The position numbers were made by a program, and so were the translations under genes. Shown one piece after another: positions 8,952 to 18,152 of a stretch of 64,000 nucleotides of DNA (the stretch's first letter is position 1; every line of letters begins with the position of its first letter). The notes beneath the pieces were generated by a model, which was given only the letters and a program-made list of their open reading frames with translations, had not been told where the DNA came from and searched no databases. This DNA comes from Streptomyces sp. LBL (GTDB taxonomy: Bacteria > Actinomycetota > Actinomycetes > Streptomycetales > Streptomycetaceae): NCBI RefSeq assembly GCF_029893585.1, contig NZ_JARXYX010000001.1, forward strand, positions 372,001 to 436,000, written 5' to 3'.

Positions 8952-9891
8952 AATTCACCCACCTGCGCTGGCCGACGAACTGCACGGCGGTGACCCCGAG
9001 GATGAGGACGAACAGGATCCAGGCGGCGGCGGAGGCGAGCCCGAACTGGAAGACGGAGAACCCCTGGTTGTAGACGAACATCATCAGTGTCTCCGTATCG
9101 GTCCCGGGGCCGCCGCCGGTCAGCAGGAACGGCTGGGTGAAGACCTGGAAGGAGGTGATGAGCGTCATCGTCGTGGCGAAGAAGAGCGCCGGTGAGATCA
9201 GCGGCAGCTTGATCCGCAGGAACATGCGCCACGGCCCGGCACCGTCGATCTGTGCCGCGTCCACGAGCTGCTGCGGGATCGCGTCGAGGGCGGCGGAGAA
9301 CACGAGCATGTTGTAGCCGAAGCCCTGCCACACGCTCATCGCGACGACCGCGGCCATCGCCCACCCCCGCTCACCGAGGAAGTTGGGCGCATGGCTGCCG
9401 GTGACGGCCTTGACGGTGCCGTCGATCAGCCCGTCCGGCTGGTAGATCAGCCGCCAGACGATGACGTTGGCCACCATCGGTGTCACCACCGGCAGGAAGA
9501 ACAGCACCCGCAGCAGCCGCTGCCCCCTGATGCGGGGCGTCAGCCACACCGCGAGCCCGACCGACACCACCAGATTCAGCGGCAGGTACAGCACGACGAA
9601 CAGCACGGTGTTGAACAGGGCGCGGCGGAAGACCGGGTCGTTCAAGAGCCTCGTGAAGTTGCTGATCCCGGTGAACTCGTGGGGGCCGGCCGCCGGCCAC
9701 TTGAAGAACGCGATCACCAACGACATCACGATGGGGAACAACGTGAACAGCGTCAGCCCGATCAGGCTCGGCGAGGCGAAGAAGGCGGCGGCCCGTCCGT
9801 CACCGCGGCGTCGGCGGGGGGCCGCGGGTCCCGGGAGGCGCACCGGCGCCCTCGTCCGGCGGCCCGGCCCGAGCAAGGTGCCGGACGGCAT
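8941..9891 (-). CDS. Sugar ABC transporter permease (MalF type)
   Basis: A 316-residue CUT1 permease, started at the ATG reading MPSGTLLGPGRRTRAP. This start lies 1 nt after the stop of the binding-protein gene; the 30 extra residues possible upstream are only a shadow of that gene. Hydrophobic segments begin at SLIGLTLFTLFPIVMSLVIA, and the EAA loop reads QQLVDAAQIDGAGPWRMFLRI. It forms the importer channel with the MalG-type partner downstream, whose start it overlaps by 11 bp. Confidence 0.92.
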   Translation of the reverse strand: MPSGTLLGPGRRTRAPVRLPGPAAPRRRRGDGRAAAFFASPSLIGLTLFTLFPIVMSLVIAFFKWPAAGPHEFTGISNFTRLLNDPVFRRALFNTVLFVVLYLPLNLVVSVGLAVWLTPRIRGQRLLRVLFFLPVVTPMVANVIVWRLIYQPDGLIDGTVKAVTGSHAPNFLGERGWAMAAVVAMSVWQGFGYNMLVFSAALDAIPQQLVDAAQIDGAGPWRMFLRIKLPLISPALFFATTMTLITSFQVFTQPFLLTGGGPGTDTETLMMFVYNQGFSVFQFGLASAAAWILFVLILGVTAVQFVGQRRWVNYDV

Positions 9892-9892
9892 G

Positions 9893-11182
9893 TCAGCCCG
9901 TCCCTGCCTGCTGCTGGACCTGCTCCAGGGCACTCTCACCGGACTCCTGACCGTTGAACGCCTGAACCCCGTACTGGGCAAGCAGCTTGGTCACCTGATC
10001 CCAGTTGTTCGTGGTCTTGAAGGGGGTGGCCGACTTGTTGGCCGCGTCGATGACCTCCTGGGCCCCGGGGAACGCGTTCTTGTACCACTGGTCCTGGACG
10101 GCCGTACGCGCCGGGAAGGCCCGCCCCTCCGCTCCCAGTTCGCCCAGCACCTTGGCACTGGTCATCGTCCGGATCGCCTGGAACGCCTGGTCCGGGTACT
10201 TGCACGACGAGGAGATCCCGAACCCGGACCCGGCCGAGAACGTCTTCGTCCCGTCCGGCCCGGCGGGGATGGTCGCCAGACCCACGCCGAACTTGGCCTG
10301 GCCCTTCAGCGAGAGGACCGACCAGGGACCGTTGACCGACATCGCCGCGTTCCCGTTGAGGAACTGTGTGTCGGGAAAGGTGTTGTCCACGCCGGGGACC
10401 TTCGGCGCCACCCGCTCCTTGGCGGACAGACCGCTGTACCAGTCGAAGGCGGTGCCCATGGTCTTGCCGGTGAGCGCCAGCTTGCCGTCCTCGCCGACCG
10501 GCTCGGCCCCTGTCCGGGACAGCAGCATCGGGAACATGTAGAGATCCACCGGGTACGCCACGAACCCGTACTTGCCGTTGCGCGTGAGCTTCTTGGCCGC
10601 GGCCTCGAACTCGGCCATGCTCCATCCGACCTTCGGCTCGGGTATGCCGGCGGCCTTGAACATGTCCTTGTTGTACGTGACCACCAGCGAGCCGAAGTCG
10701 TACGGGAGTGCGTACTGTTTCCCGCCGGAGGCCAGCCCTTCGATGATCGACTGGTTGAAAGATCCGATGTCTAGCTTGTTCTTGGCGATGAGATCTCCCA
10801 GCGGGAGCATCCCGTCGGTGTAGCCGCCCGTGCGCAGGCTCTGCATGGAGACGATGCAGGGTGCGCTGCCCCCGGCCAGCCGGGTCCCGAGCTTGGTGAA
10901 GTAGTCGGTGAAGGGGGAGGTGTCCAGCTTGATCCTGATCTTCGGGTTCTCCGCGTGGACCTCGTCGGCCACCTTCTGCCAGGCGTTGCGGTCTTCGGTG
11001 CCGGAGGCCCACATCGACCAGGTGAGCGTGACCGCCCCGTTGGCCTCCTGACTTCCGCCCGAGTTCTGGTCCCCGCTTCCGCAGGCGACGCCCGCCCCGA
11101 TGATCACTGCGGTGAGCCCCGTGGCCAGGGCTCTTGTCGTCCGTGTCGTGCCTGTCCCGCTGCTTCTTGACCTCTTGCCCAT
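9893..11182 (-). CDS. Sugar-binding lipoprotein of ABC transporter
   Basis: A family 1 extracellular solute-binding protein of 429 residues. The ATG at MGKRSRSSGTG is chosen because a GGAG lies 6 nt upstream. A twin of Arg/Lys residues, a hydrophobic stretch (LATGLTAVIIGAG) and the lipobox GVAC give a lipoprotein signal. The mature part (LTWSMWASGTEDRNAWQKV and so on) is typical of sugar receptors. First gene of the operon with two permeases and the GH29 fucosidase, so the ligand is probably a fucose-containing oligosaccharide; that is inference from the neighbours. Confidence 0.92.
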   Translation of the reverse strand: MGKRSRSSGTGTTRTTRALATGLTAVIIGAGVACGSGDQNSGGSQEANGAVTLTWSMWASGTEDRNAWQKVADEVHAENPKIRIKLDTSPFTDYFTKLGTRLAGGSAPCIVSMQSLRTGGYTDGMLPLGDLIAKNKLDIGSFNQSIIEGLASGGKQYALPYDFGSLVVTYNKDMFKAAGIPEPKVGWSMAEFEAAAKKLTRNGKYGFVAYPVDLYMFPMLLSRTGAEPVGEDGKLALTGKTMGTAFDWYSGLSAKERVAPKVPGVDNTFPDTQFLNGNAAMSVNGPWSVLSLKGQAKFGVGLATIPAGPDGTKTFSAGSGFGISSSCKYPDQAFQAIRTMTSAKVLGELGAEGRAFPARTAVQDQWYKNAFPGAQEVIDAANKSATPFKTTNNWDQVTKLLAQYGVQAFNGQESGESALEQVQQQAGTG

Positions 11183-11195
11183 CGCTGCTCCAGTC

Positions 11196-11219
11196 AATAA
11201 ACTCAGGGCCGAGTTAATT
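11196..11219. promoter_or_regulatory. Inverted-repeat operator, ROK/ABC divergent promoter
   Basis: AATAAACTC, 6 nt, GAGTTAATT: 9-bp arms that pair at 8 of 9 positions. It sits just upstream of the binding-protein start and 60 nt from the ROK gene, in the only gap between the divergent genes. It is the natural candidate for the binding site of the ROK regulator, controlling both directions. Binding itself is inference. Confidence 0.6.
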
Positions 11220-11242
11220 AGCGCGAAACGTAGGCTCGCCAT

Positions 11243-12487
11243 GTGACCCTGTCAAGGGATGGGACCAAAAGACACCCGATGAATCCGCGCCGTACCTCTG
11301 AGCAACCCGCCACCCGCCCGCCCCGCCGATCCACCGGCCGCCCCGCCGAGCGCGGTGACATCACCCGTGTCGAGATCCTGGCGCTGCTCTCCATGGCCGG
11401 GCCGCTGGACCGCAGGCAGATCGCCAAGTGGCTCCAGTTGGGCGTGGGCACCGTGCACGAACACACCCGACGTCTCCTGGCGGTCGGCTACCTCCAGGCC
11501 CTCGAACCACAGTCCGGAACTGTCGGCCGCCCCCGCATTCCCCTGCGGATCGTTCCCGAAGCCGCCGCCACCCTCGGCATCCGTATCGCCACCGACCATG
11601 TGGTGGCCGTGGTGGTCGGCCTGGACGGCCGCATGGAGGTCTCCGACGTCCATTTCTTCGACCCCGCCCTCGCCGCGGACCCGATCGCCCAGCTCCTCGC
11701 CGTCATCCGCGGCTACCTGGACGACCCCGCTCTGCGCCCGCGCATCACGGCCGTCGGGGTGGCCACACCCGACACGGTCGACCCGGACACCGGCTACCTC
11801 CACTTCGCCCCCCGCTTCGGCTGGACCGACTTCCCCCTCGGCCGACTTCTGCGCGACCAGCTCCCGGTCCCGGTACTCGTCGACAACGACCTGATCGCCA
11901 GCGCCACCGCCGAACTTCTCTACGGAGCCGGCCGCGAGTACGACGACTTCCTCGTCCTGGCCCTCGGGGACGGAGTCGGCCTCGGCGCGGTACTCGACCG
12001 CACAGTGCACCGGGGGCCGGGCGGACTCTCCAGCGAGTTCGGCCACACCCCCGTCCGCGACACGGGAGTGCTGTGCGGCTGCGGCGGTCGCGGCTGCCTG
12101 GAGACCTTCACCAGCGACCAGGGCATCCTGCGCGAAGCGCGCTCCCGCGCTCTCGCCACCGAGGACACGGACATCGCGGAGATCCGCACCCGGGCGATCG
12201 CGGGAGACCCCGGCCTCCTGGAACTTCTCGCCGACATCGGCGTGATCCTCGGCCACGCCCTGGCTGGAGTCGTCAACCTCCTCGGGACACCGGCCATCGC
12301 CGTCATCGGCGAGAACCACGCCCTCTGGCCCGGTCTGGAACCCGGCTTCCTCGACGCCATGCGTACCAGTCCGATCGCCGCGGCGCACCGGGTGAAGATC
12401 GTCGTACGCCCCTGGCACGACAGCCAACACGCCCGCGGCGCGGCGACGCTGGCCCTCGGAGTACCGGGCACCCTCACCCGCGAATGA
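11243..12487 (+). CDS. ROK-family transcriptional regulator
   Basis: A 402-414 residue repressor; start GTG at 11243 or ATG at 11279 (MNPRRTSEQPATRP), the second being equally plausible. The N-terminal winged helix is at about residues 30-80 (EILALLSMAGPLDRRQIAKW, then VGTVHEHTRRLL). The ROK sugar-kinase-like domain follows, with the zinc-binding cluster around CGCGGRGCLETF. The ATP-binding DxGxT element of true kinases is not evident, as in regulators of this family. Divergent from the fucosidase/ABC operon, so it probably represses it until a sugar ligand binds. Confidence 0.9.
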   Translation: MTLSRDGTKRHPMNPRRTSEQPATRPPRRSTGRPAERGDITRVEILALLSMAGPLDRRQIAKWLQLGVGTVHEHTRRLLAVGYLQALEPQSGTVGRPRIPLRIVPEAAATLGIRIATDHVVAVVVGLDGRMEVSDVHFFDPALAADPIAQLLAVIRGYLDDPALRPRITAVGVATPDTVDPDTGYLHFAPRFGWTDFPLGRLLRDQLPVPVLVDNDLIASATAELLYGAGREYDDFLVLALGDGVGLGAVLDRTVHRGPGGLSSEFGHTPVRDTGVLCGCGGRGCLETFTSDQGILREARSRALATEDTDIAEIRTRAIAGDPGLLELLADIGVILGHALAGVVNLLGTPAIAVIGENHALWPGLEPGFLDAMRTSPIAAAHRVKIVVRPWHDSQHARGAATLALGVPGTLTRE

Positions 12488-12532
12488 GAACGACAGCGAC
12501 GGACGACAGCGACGACGGCCGGGCGAAGTCGC

Positions 12533-12760
12533 TCAGGAGGCCGTCATCGTGTCGCCCAGCACGCGGCGGCCGAGCCGGCCGGGGTCGATGCCGTCGCCGA
12601 CCGCCGCGACGCGGCCGGCCCACTCGTGTCCCGGCCGCATCGGACAGGAGGAGTGCCCCTGGTGGAGATGGGCCATCGCGCCGGTGAAGAACTCCTGCAG
12701 GCCGACACCGGCGCCGACCTCGACTTCCTCGTCGGCTCCAGCGGCTCCGAGGTGAGCCGC
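12533..12760 (-). pseudogene. Remnant of zinc alcohol dehydrogenase
   Basis: The minus strand encodes LQEFFTGAMAHLHQGHSS and then CPMRPGHEWAGRVAAVGDG, the GroES-like start region of zinc-dependent dehydrogenases of the threonine/sorbitol dehydrogenase type. Only about 65 residues survive. The expected opening with CGxDLH is corrupted, and the catalytic and Rossmann parts are missing. No functional product is expected. Confidence 0.65.
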
Positions 12761-12806
12761 GAGTCGCACTGACCGCGACGCGCCCGGCAATGCCCGGGCG
12801 GCGTGC

Positions 12807-13091
12807 TCAGCAAAGTGCCCCGGTGTGCTCGGAGCGCGCGTCGGGCTCCTCGCCGCCGCCCGCAGGCGCGCTGTCCCTGGCGCCGTACCGGAGCAACAGC
12901 CAGAGCCCGGATGCCGCATGGGAGACGTGGACGCACACCTGCCACCCGTCCGGTGCCGCGCCGGGAGAGCGGATCTGGAAGAAGTCGTCGAGTGTCATCT
13001 CGCCCCGTGCGGCGAGCAGTTCCGGCAGTGCGACGGTCCGCGCCGCCGACTTCACACCGCGCACCGTTCTTCCCTCCGGCATGGGGCCCAT
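12807..13091 (-). pseudogene. Remnant of IclR-type regulator
   Basis: The frame opens with RTVRGVKSAARTVALPELLA, very like the N-terminus of IclR regulators (GVKSAxRTxxLLExLA), then loses similarity within about 40 residues. It is divergent from the 5-dehydro-4-deoxyglucarate dehydratase gene, where such regulators are often found. Probably a deleted regulator of the hexarate genes. Confidence 0.5.
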
Positions 13092-13149
13092 CGTGAATCC
13101 GTGTGAATCCGTGTCCGCGTACCCATTGACCCATCCCGTTCACCCACCT

Positions 13150-13190
13150 AACCTCCATCTGCATACGTAGATGACGTCTGTGTACAGGAA
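13150..13190. promoter_or_regulatory. Possible imperfect palindromic operator before kdgD
   Basis: A partly symmetrical stretch centred on GACGTC (13174-13179) carries TACGTAGA on one side and CTGTGTA on the other, with about 7 of 11 positions paired. It lies directly before the ribosome binding site of the dehydratase. It may be the operator of the lost IclR-type regulator; weak evidence. Confidence 0.25.
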
Positions 13191-13198
13191 TGAGAGTC

Positions 13199-14158
13199 AT
13201 GACAGGTATCAGCGCGGAGGTCGCGGGGGTCGTCCAGCGACTCCGTGAGGGAATGGTGAGCGGGGTGCTGTCCTTCCCCCTCACCAGCTTCGGGGACGAC
13301 GGCGGCCTCGACCTGGACGCCTACCGGGCCTATCTGGCCGACCAGTTGGCCGTCACACCCGGCGCGGTGTTCCCGGCCTGCGGGACCGGAGAGTTCTTCT
13401 CACTGGACGAGGACGAGTACCGGGCGGTCGTGCGGACCACGGTCGAGGTCGCCGACGGACGGTTGCCGGTCGTCGCGGGCATCGGCTACGGCTGGGCGCA
13501 GGCGCTGCGGTTCGCCCGTATCGCGGAGGAGGCCGGCGCGGACGCCGCACTGGTACTGCCCCACTACCTGGTCGCGGCCCCGCAGGACGGTCTGGTGGAG
13601 CAACTGCGCCGGATCGCCGCCGGCACCCGGCTGCCTCTCATCGCTTACCAGCGCGGCCAGGTCGCCTTCACCGCCGACGGACTGCGCCGGATCGCGCGCA
13701 TCCCCACCGTCGTCGGCCTGAAGGACGGCCACAGCGACCTCGACCGGCTGCAGCGCCTCACGCTCGCCGCTCCGGAGGGCTTCCTGTTCTTCAACGGAGC
13801 CTCCACCGCCGAGATCCAGGCCCGCGCCTACGCCACCGTCGGCGTACCCGCCTACTCCTCCGCCGTCCACGCCTTCGCCCCCGAGATCGCGAACGCCTTC
13901 TTCGCCGCGCTGCGCGACGGGGACGACGCGGGTGTGACCACGCTCCTGCGCGAGTTCTACGTCCCGCTGGTCGAACTGCGCGACCGGGTGCCCGGCTACG
14001 CCGTCTCCCTGGTCAAGGCCGCCGCCCGGCTGCGCGGCCGCGCCGTCGGCCCGGTGCGCGCCCCGCTCACCGACCCCGGCCCGACCGACCTCGCCGACCT
14101 GGAGAAGGTCCTGGACCACGGCCTGAGCCTGGTCGGCGTCGGACGACGACCCGTTTGA
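13199..14158 (+). CDS. kdgD: 5-dehydro-4-deoxyglucarate dehydratase
   Basis: A DHDPS/NAL-superfamily TIM barrel of 319 residues. It converts 5-keto-4-deoxy-D-glucarate to 2,5-dioxopentanoate with loss of water and CO2. The Schiff-base Lys is in VGLKDGHSD and the partner Tyr in LIAYQRG. The FPACGTGEFFSLDEDEY segment is typical of KdgD. The ATG at 13199 has an AGGA 9 nt upstream; the ATG at 13190 abuts that site and is less likely. It is the first gene of a three-gene catabolic run with a GntP permease and glucarate dehydratase. Confidence 0.92.
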   Translation: MTGISAEVAGVVQRLREGMVSGVLSFPLTSFGDDGGLDLDAYRAYLADQLAVTPGAVFPACGTGEFFSLDEDEYRAVVRTTVEVADGRLPVVAGIGYGWAQALRFARIAEEAGADAALVLPHYLVAAPQDGLVEQLRRIAAGTRLPLIAYQRGQVAFTADGLRRIARIPTVVGLKDGHSDLDRLQRLTLAAPEGFLFFNGASTAEIQARAYATVGVPAYSSAVHAFAPEIANAFFAALRDGDDAGVTTLLREFYVPLVELRDRVPGYAVSLVKAAARLRGRAVGPVRAPLTDPGPTDLADLEKVLDHGLSLVGVGRRPV

Positions 14159-14470
14159 CGTAACCGGGCACCCCGCGCACCCGCCCGGCGAACCTGCCGG
14201 CGCTCGGTGTCCGCCCGATGACCCGCGGCCCGGGTCCGGAGCGGCTCGGGTCCGGAGCGGCCTGGGCCCGGGGTGGTCCGAAGCGGTCGTACGCCCCCTC
14301 GCACCGCCATACGTCAGCGCCCCACCGCTCCTCCGGTGCGTGTGGCCGACCACGCCGTACACCGGTCGGGCCATACACGGAGCCGACGGAGCCGCCCACA
14401 GCTCACTCAGCAGTTCAGCAGTTCAGCAATTCAGCAGCTCAAAAGTCCAACAGTTCAAAGGGGAACTGCC
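14159..14470. other. Intergenic region with 8-bp tandem repeat
   Basis: About 310 bp between the dehydratase and permease genes, without a gene. At 14407-14438 it contains four head-to-tail copies of an 8-bp unit, TCAGCAGT, then the permease ribosome binding site AAAGGGG. Confidence 0.6.
14407..14438. repeat. 8-bp tandem repeat, four copies (TCAGCAGT)
   Basis: The units are TCAGCAGT, TCAGCAGT, TCAGCAAT and TCAGCAGC. They lie 33 nt before the TTG start of the permease, in its probable leader. Slippage here would change leader length in 8-nt steps. Confidence 0.8.
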
Positions 14471-15808
14471 TTGCCTCTCCTCGTAGTGGGAATCAGCGTT
14501 CTGGTTCTGCTTCTCCTCATGACCAGACTGAGACTCAACGGCTTCGCCGCCCTCCTGCTGGTGGCCGCCGGCGTCGCACTGGTCCGGGGAATACCGGTGG
14601 CGACCATCCCGGACGTCCTGTCCGAAGGCATCGGGGACCAGATCGGCGACACCATGCTCACCATCGGCCTCGGCGCCATGGTCGGCCGCGTCATGGGGGA
14701 CTCCGGTGCGGCACAGCGGATAGCCGGCAAGCTCCTGGACGCTTTCGGCCCGCGCTGGGTCCAGGTCGCCATGGTGGTCACGGCCATGCTGATCGGCGTG
14801 ACCATGTTCTACGAGGTCGCCTTCATCATCATTGTGCCCATCGCGTTCACCCTGGTCCGGGTCACCGGGTCGAAGCTGCTGTGGGTCGGCCTGCCGATGT
14901 CCATCGCCCTGTCCACCATGCACAGTTTCCTGCCGCCGCATCCCGGTCCCACCGCCGTGGCCGCGACCTTCCACGCCTCCGTCGGGCTGACTCTGTTCTA
15001 CGGCCTGTTCATCGCCGTTCCCGCCGGTGCGCTCATCGCGCTGACCTGGCCGCGCCTTCCGTTCGTCCAGGCGATGAACCCGTCCATCCCCAAGGGACTG
15101 GTCAGTGAGCGCGAGTTCACCGACGAGGAGATGCCCGGACTGGGCTGGTCGCTGTTCGTGGCGCTCTTCCCTGTGGCGCTCATCGTGGTTGCCGCCGTGA
15201 CCGACATGGCCACCTCCGCCGAGAGCCCGTTCCTGCACGTCGTCGCCTTCATCGGTTCGGCGCCGATCGCGCTGCTGCTGACCCTGTGCCTGGCGGTCTG
15301 GGCGTTCGGGCCGCGGATCGGCCGAAGCCTGGAGGACGTCGGCGCCTCCTGCGCCTCGGCGGCCCAGGCGATGGCGATGATCCTCCTGGTGATCGGCGCC
15401 GGCGGGGCCTTCAAGAACGTACTCGTCGAAGGCGGGATCTCCGACTACATCAAGGACGCCACGGACGGCTGGTCCGTCTCGCCGATCATCCTCGCCTGGC
15501 TCGTCGCCGTCATCCTTCGCATCGCGCTCGGCTCGGCGACGGTCGCCGTCGTCACGGCCTCCGGCGTGGTGCTGCCGCTCCTGGCGGGCAGCGGGGTGCA
15601 CCCGGAGATGATGGTGCTCGCCGTCGCCTGCGGCTCCATCGCCTGTTCTCATGTCAACGACCCGGGATTCTGGCTGTTCAAGGAGTACTTCAACCTCTCC
15701 GTCGTCGAAGCGATCAAGGTCCGTACCAGCTATACGACAGTGCTCGCGGTCATCGGCCTGGGCGGCGTCCTGGTGTCCGAGTGGGCCCTCGACGTCCTGA
15801 GTCTCTGA
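14471..15808 (+). CDS. Gluconate/hexarate permease, GntP family
   Basis: A 445-residue proton symporter-type membrane protein with about 12 hydrophobic segments. It begins LPLLVVGISVLVLLLLMTRL. The TTG start is preceded by AAAGGGG at good spacing; longer readings only add low-complexity leader. GntP hallmarks include TMLTIGLGAMVGRVMGDSG, HSFLPPHPGPTA and CSHVNDPGFWLFKEYF. In this context between KdgD and glucarate dehydratase its substrate is more likely glucarate/galactarate or gluconate-like acids. Confidence 0.92.
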   Translation: MPLLVVGISVLVLLLLMTRLRLNGFAALLLVAAGVALVRGIPVATIPDVLSEGIGDQIGDTMLTIGLGAMVGRVMGDSGAAQRIAGKLLDAFGPRWVQVAMVVTAMLIGVTMFYEVAFIIIVPIAFTLVRVTGSKLLWVGLPMSIALSTMHSFLPPHPGPTAVAATFHASVGLTLFYGLFIAVPAGALIALTWPRLPFVQAMNPSIPKGLVSEREFTDEEMPGLGWSLFVALFPVALIVVAAVTDMATSAESPFLHVVAFIGSAPIALLLTLCLAVWAFGPRIGRSLEDVGASCASAAQAMAMILLVIGAGGAFKNVLVEGGISDYIKDATDGWSVSPIILAWLVAVILRIALGSATVAVVTASGVVLPLLAGSGVHPEMMVLAVACGSIACSHVNDPGFWLFKEYFNLSVVEAIKVRTSYTTVLAVIGLGGVLVSEWALDVLSL

Positions 15809-15832
15809 ACCGGAAAAGTCCCGGACCAGGGA

Positions 15833-15866
15833 GTCTCAGGACCTCAGGACCTCAGGACCTTGGGAC
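15833..15866. repeat. 8-bp tandem repeat, three to four copies (ACCTCAGG)
   Basis: The units GTCTCAGG, ACCTCAGG, ACCTCAGG and ACCTTGGG are placed head to tail, 25 nt after the permease stop and before the glucarate dehydratase gene. Confidence 0.75.
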
Positions 15867-15920
15867 TGCACGACCCCACCGCGGTGACCACCTCACCACC
15901 TCACCCCAGAAGGGCAGCCG

Positions 15921-17255
15921 ATGAGTATCGGACAGCCGACCGTCACGGCGTTCTCCGTCTACCCGGTCGCCGGCCGGGACAGCATGGAACTGAACCTCTC
16001 CGGCGCGCACGGCCCCTACTTCACCCGCAACGTCGTGGTTCTCACCGATTCCGAGGGACGTACCGGGCTGGGGGAAGTGCCCGGCGGGGAGAAGATCACG
16101 CAGACGCTGCGTGACGCCGAGCCGCTGGTCGTAGGGGCGAAGGTGGGCGACTACAAACGCGTCCTGCGCGAGATCGGTGACCGGTTCGCCGACCGCGACA
16201 CCGGCGGACGGGGCGCCCAGACCTTCGACCTGCGGACCACCGTCCACACGGTCACCGCCGTGGAGTCGGCGCTGCTCGACCTCCTCGGGCAGCACCTCGA
16301 CGTACCCGTCGCCGCACTCCTGGGTGACGGCCAACAGCGGGACTCCGTACGGGTATTGGGTTACCTCTTCTACGTGGGTGACCCGGACCGTACCGACCTC
16401 GACTACGCCCGCGAACCCGACTCCCCGGTGGAGTGGTACCGGATCCGGCACGAGGAGGCCCTGTCGCCGCAGGCGATCGTCCGACAGGCCGAGGCGGCCT
16501 ACGACCTCTACGGTTTCCGGGACTTCAAGCTCAAGGGAGGCGTACTGGAGGGCGCCGAGGAAGTCGCGGCCGTACGCGCCCTCAAGAGCCGCTTCCCCGA
16601 GGCCCGGATCACCCTCGACCCGAACGGCGCGTGGTCGCTGCGCGAGGCGGTCGAGCTGTGCCGGCCTCTGGTCGGCACGCTCGCCTACGCCGAGGACCCC
16701 TGCGGAGCGGAAGGCGGCTACTCCGGACGGGAGGTCCTCGCCGAGTTCCGTCGCGCCACCGGCCTTCCCACCGCAACGAACATGATCGCCACCGACTGGC
16801 GCGAGATGGCCCACGCCCTGGCCCTCCAGTCGGTCTCCATCCCGTTGGCCGACCCGCACTTCTGGACCATGCAGGGTTCGGTCCGCGTGGCGCAGTTGTG
16901 CAACGCTCTGGGCCTGACCTGGGGCTGCCACTCCAACAACCATTTCGACATCTCCCTGGCCATGGTGACCCACTGCGGCGCCGCGGCCCCGGGAGAGTAC
17001 AACGCCCTGGACACCCACTGGATCTGGCAGGAAGGGCTGGAACGGCTCACCACCGCCCCACCGCGCATCGTCGATGGCGAGATCGCCGTCCCGGACAGCC
17101 CAGGGCTGGGCGTCCGCCTCGACATGGACCGGCTGCTCGCCGCCCACGACCTTTACCAGGAGAAGGCATTGGGGGCCCGCGACGACGCCGTCACCATGCA
17201 ATACCTCGTCCCTGGCTGGGAGTTCGACGGCAAACGCCCCTGCCTGGTGCGGTAG
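15921..17255 (+). CDS. gudD: Glucarate dehydratase
   Basis: A 444-residue enolase-superfamily enzyme that removes water from D-glucarate (or L-idarate) to give 5-keto-4-deoxy-D-glucarate, the substrate of KdgD upstream. The capping domain includes [20 protein letters not shown]. The catalytic KxK is in RDFKLKGG, metal ligands lie around [10 protein letters not shown] and YAEDPCG, and the general base His lies in [15 protein letters not shown]. The length is normal for the family. The ATG follows AGAAGGGCAGCCG. It completes the hexarate pathway module. Confidence 0.95.
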   Translation: MSIGQPTVTAFSVYPVAGRDSMELNLSGAHGPYFTRNVVVLTDSEGRTGLGEVPGGEKITQTLRDAEPLVVGAKVGDYKRVLREIGDRFADRDTGGRGAQTFDLRTTVHTVTAVESALLDLLGQHLDVPVAALLGDGQQRDSVRVLGYLFYVGDPDRTDLDYAREPDSPVEWYRIRHEEALSPQAIVRQAEAAYDLYGFRDFKLKGGVLEGAEEVAAVRALKSRFPEARITLDPNGAWSLREAVELCRPLVGTLAYAEDPCGAEGGYSGREVLAEFRRATGLPTATNMIATDWREMAHALALQSVSIPLADPHFWTMQGSVRVAQLCNALGLTWGCHSNNHFDISLAMVTHCGAAAPGEYNALDTHWIWQEGLERLTTAPPRIVDGEIAVPDSPGLGVRLDMDRLLAAHDLYQEKALGARDDAVTMQYLVPGWEFDGKRPCLVR

Positions 17256-17295
17256 ACGACTGACACCAGCGATGAGGTCAGCCGACGCCCGCATT

Positions 17296-17315
17296 CCCGG
17301 CATCCCCCGGGTTTT
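17296..17315 (+). terminator. Weak terminator-like hairpin after gudD
   Basis: CCCGG, 6 nt, CCGGG followed by TTTTC, 40 nt beyond the glucarate dehydratase stop. The stem is only 5 bp but GC-only and has a short T run. A plausible intrinsic terminator for the hexarate operon. Confidence 0.4.
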
Positions 17316-17391
17316 CGCATCCTGCGAGTGGTCAAAGCCCGCACCGGCACAGGCCGGCTCGCTGGTTGCGGAGCGGCGGGTGAGCCTCGGG

Positions 17392-17925
17392 TCAGATCGT
17401 GGCGTCTGCCCTGTTCTGCCGAAGTGGGAAGCGGGCAGAACGGTCCTGCTCCCAGCGGTGGTGGTGCTCTCGTTGGGGACCCAGGTTCAGGTAGGCAGTG
17501 ATCTGTTTTCCCCCGGCGTAGGGTGCGACGACGACTCTGCCGCTGACCGCGTGCACCAGGTGGAGACCGTGGCCGCCGACGCGGTGGCGGTCGCCCGTCT
17601 TCACCCTCGGTTCTTCGGTGGAGGTGTCCCATACGGTGATCGCCAGTGCTTCACAGGACAGCTGCAAGATCAACCCACAGGGGCCGGGAGCATGCCGGAT
17701 GGCATTCGTCACCAGCTCACTGACGGCAAGTTCGGCGTCCACGGCGAGATGGGCCGGGACGGGTTTGCGTCCGGTACGCGGGGCATGGGCGAGTAGGGCA
17801 CGCAGGGCTCGGCGCGCGTCGACAGCGCGGGCCGCGGTATGTGCCCACACCGTGCTGTAGCGCAGCCCGGAGTGGCCGTCTGTGCCCTGCCCATCTGCCG
17901 CCTGCTTCATAAGCGGGATGACCAT
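17392..17925 (-). CDS. Anti-sigma-factor-type ATPase (HATPase_c, RsbW-like)
   Basis: A 177-residue protein with the GHKL ATPase fold of Streptomyces anti-sigma/anti-anti-sigma switch kinases. The N box is AELAVSELVTNAIRHA, the D-containing segment is ITVWDTSTEEP and the G box is GGHGLHLVHAVSG. Such proteins bind a sigma factor or phosphorylate a STAS antagonist; no partner gene adjoins it. Start MVIPLMKQAADG; the second Met is also possible. It lies alone, convergent with gudD. Confidence 0.85.
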   Translation of the reverse strand: MVIPLMKQAADGQGTDGHSGLRYSTVWAHTAARAVDARRALRALLAHAPRTGRKPVPAHLAVDAELAVSELVTNAIRHAPGPCGLILQLSCEALAITVWDTSTEEPRVKTGDRHRVGGHGLHLVHAVSGRVVVAPYAGGKQITAYLNLGPQREHHHRWEQDRSARFPLRQNRADATI

Positions 17926-18152
17926 GTCGGTTCTTTCGTTGTGCTCGCCGCTCTCGGGCGGATGCTGGACGTGCGTCTACCCAGGCGCCGACCGCGTACA
18001 CCGAGGGAAGACAGCCCACTGTCATTCCGGTGTGCCGCGGCGGTGCTGTCCGACGGTGCCGAGAGCGGGCGATGGTCTTGCGGTCGCCCCGGGGGTTTGG
18101 CGGACCTGGCGTCCGGCGGCCTGCCTACGGAGCGGTGGTCCGCTGTGTCGGC

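Noticed and set aside
12544..13284. Long minus-strand frame over the region before kdgD
   Set aside because: It reads through the IclR-like and dehydrogenase remnants in the wrong frames and has no family features.
14401..15866. Short tandem repeats as a CRISPR array
   Set aside because: Units are 8 bp without spacers, so they cannot be CRISPR repeats. No CRISPR array was seen elsewhere.
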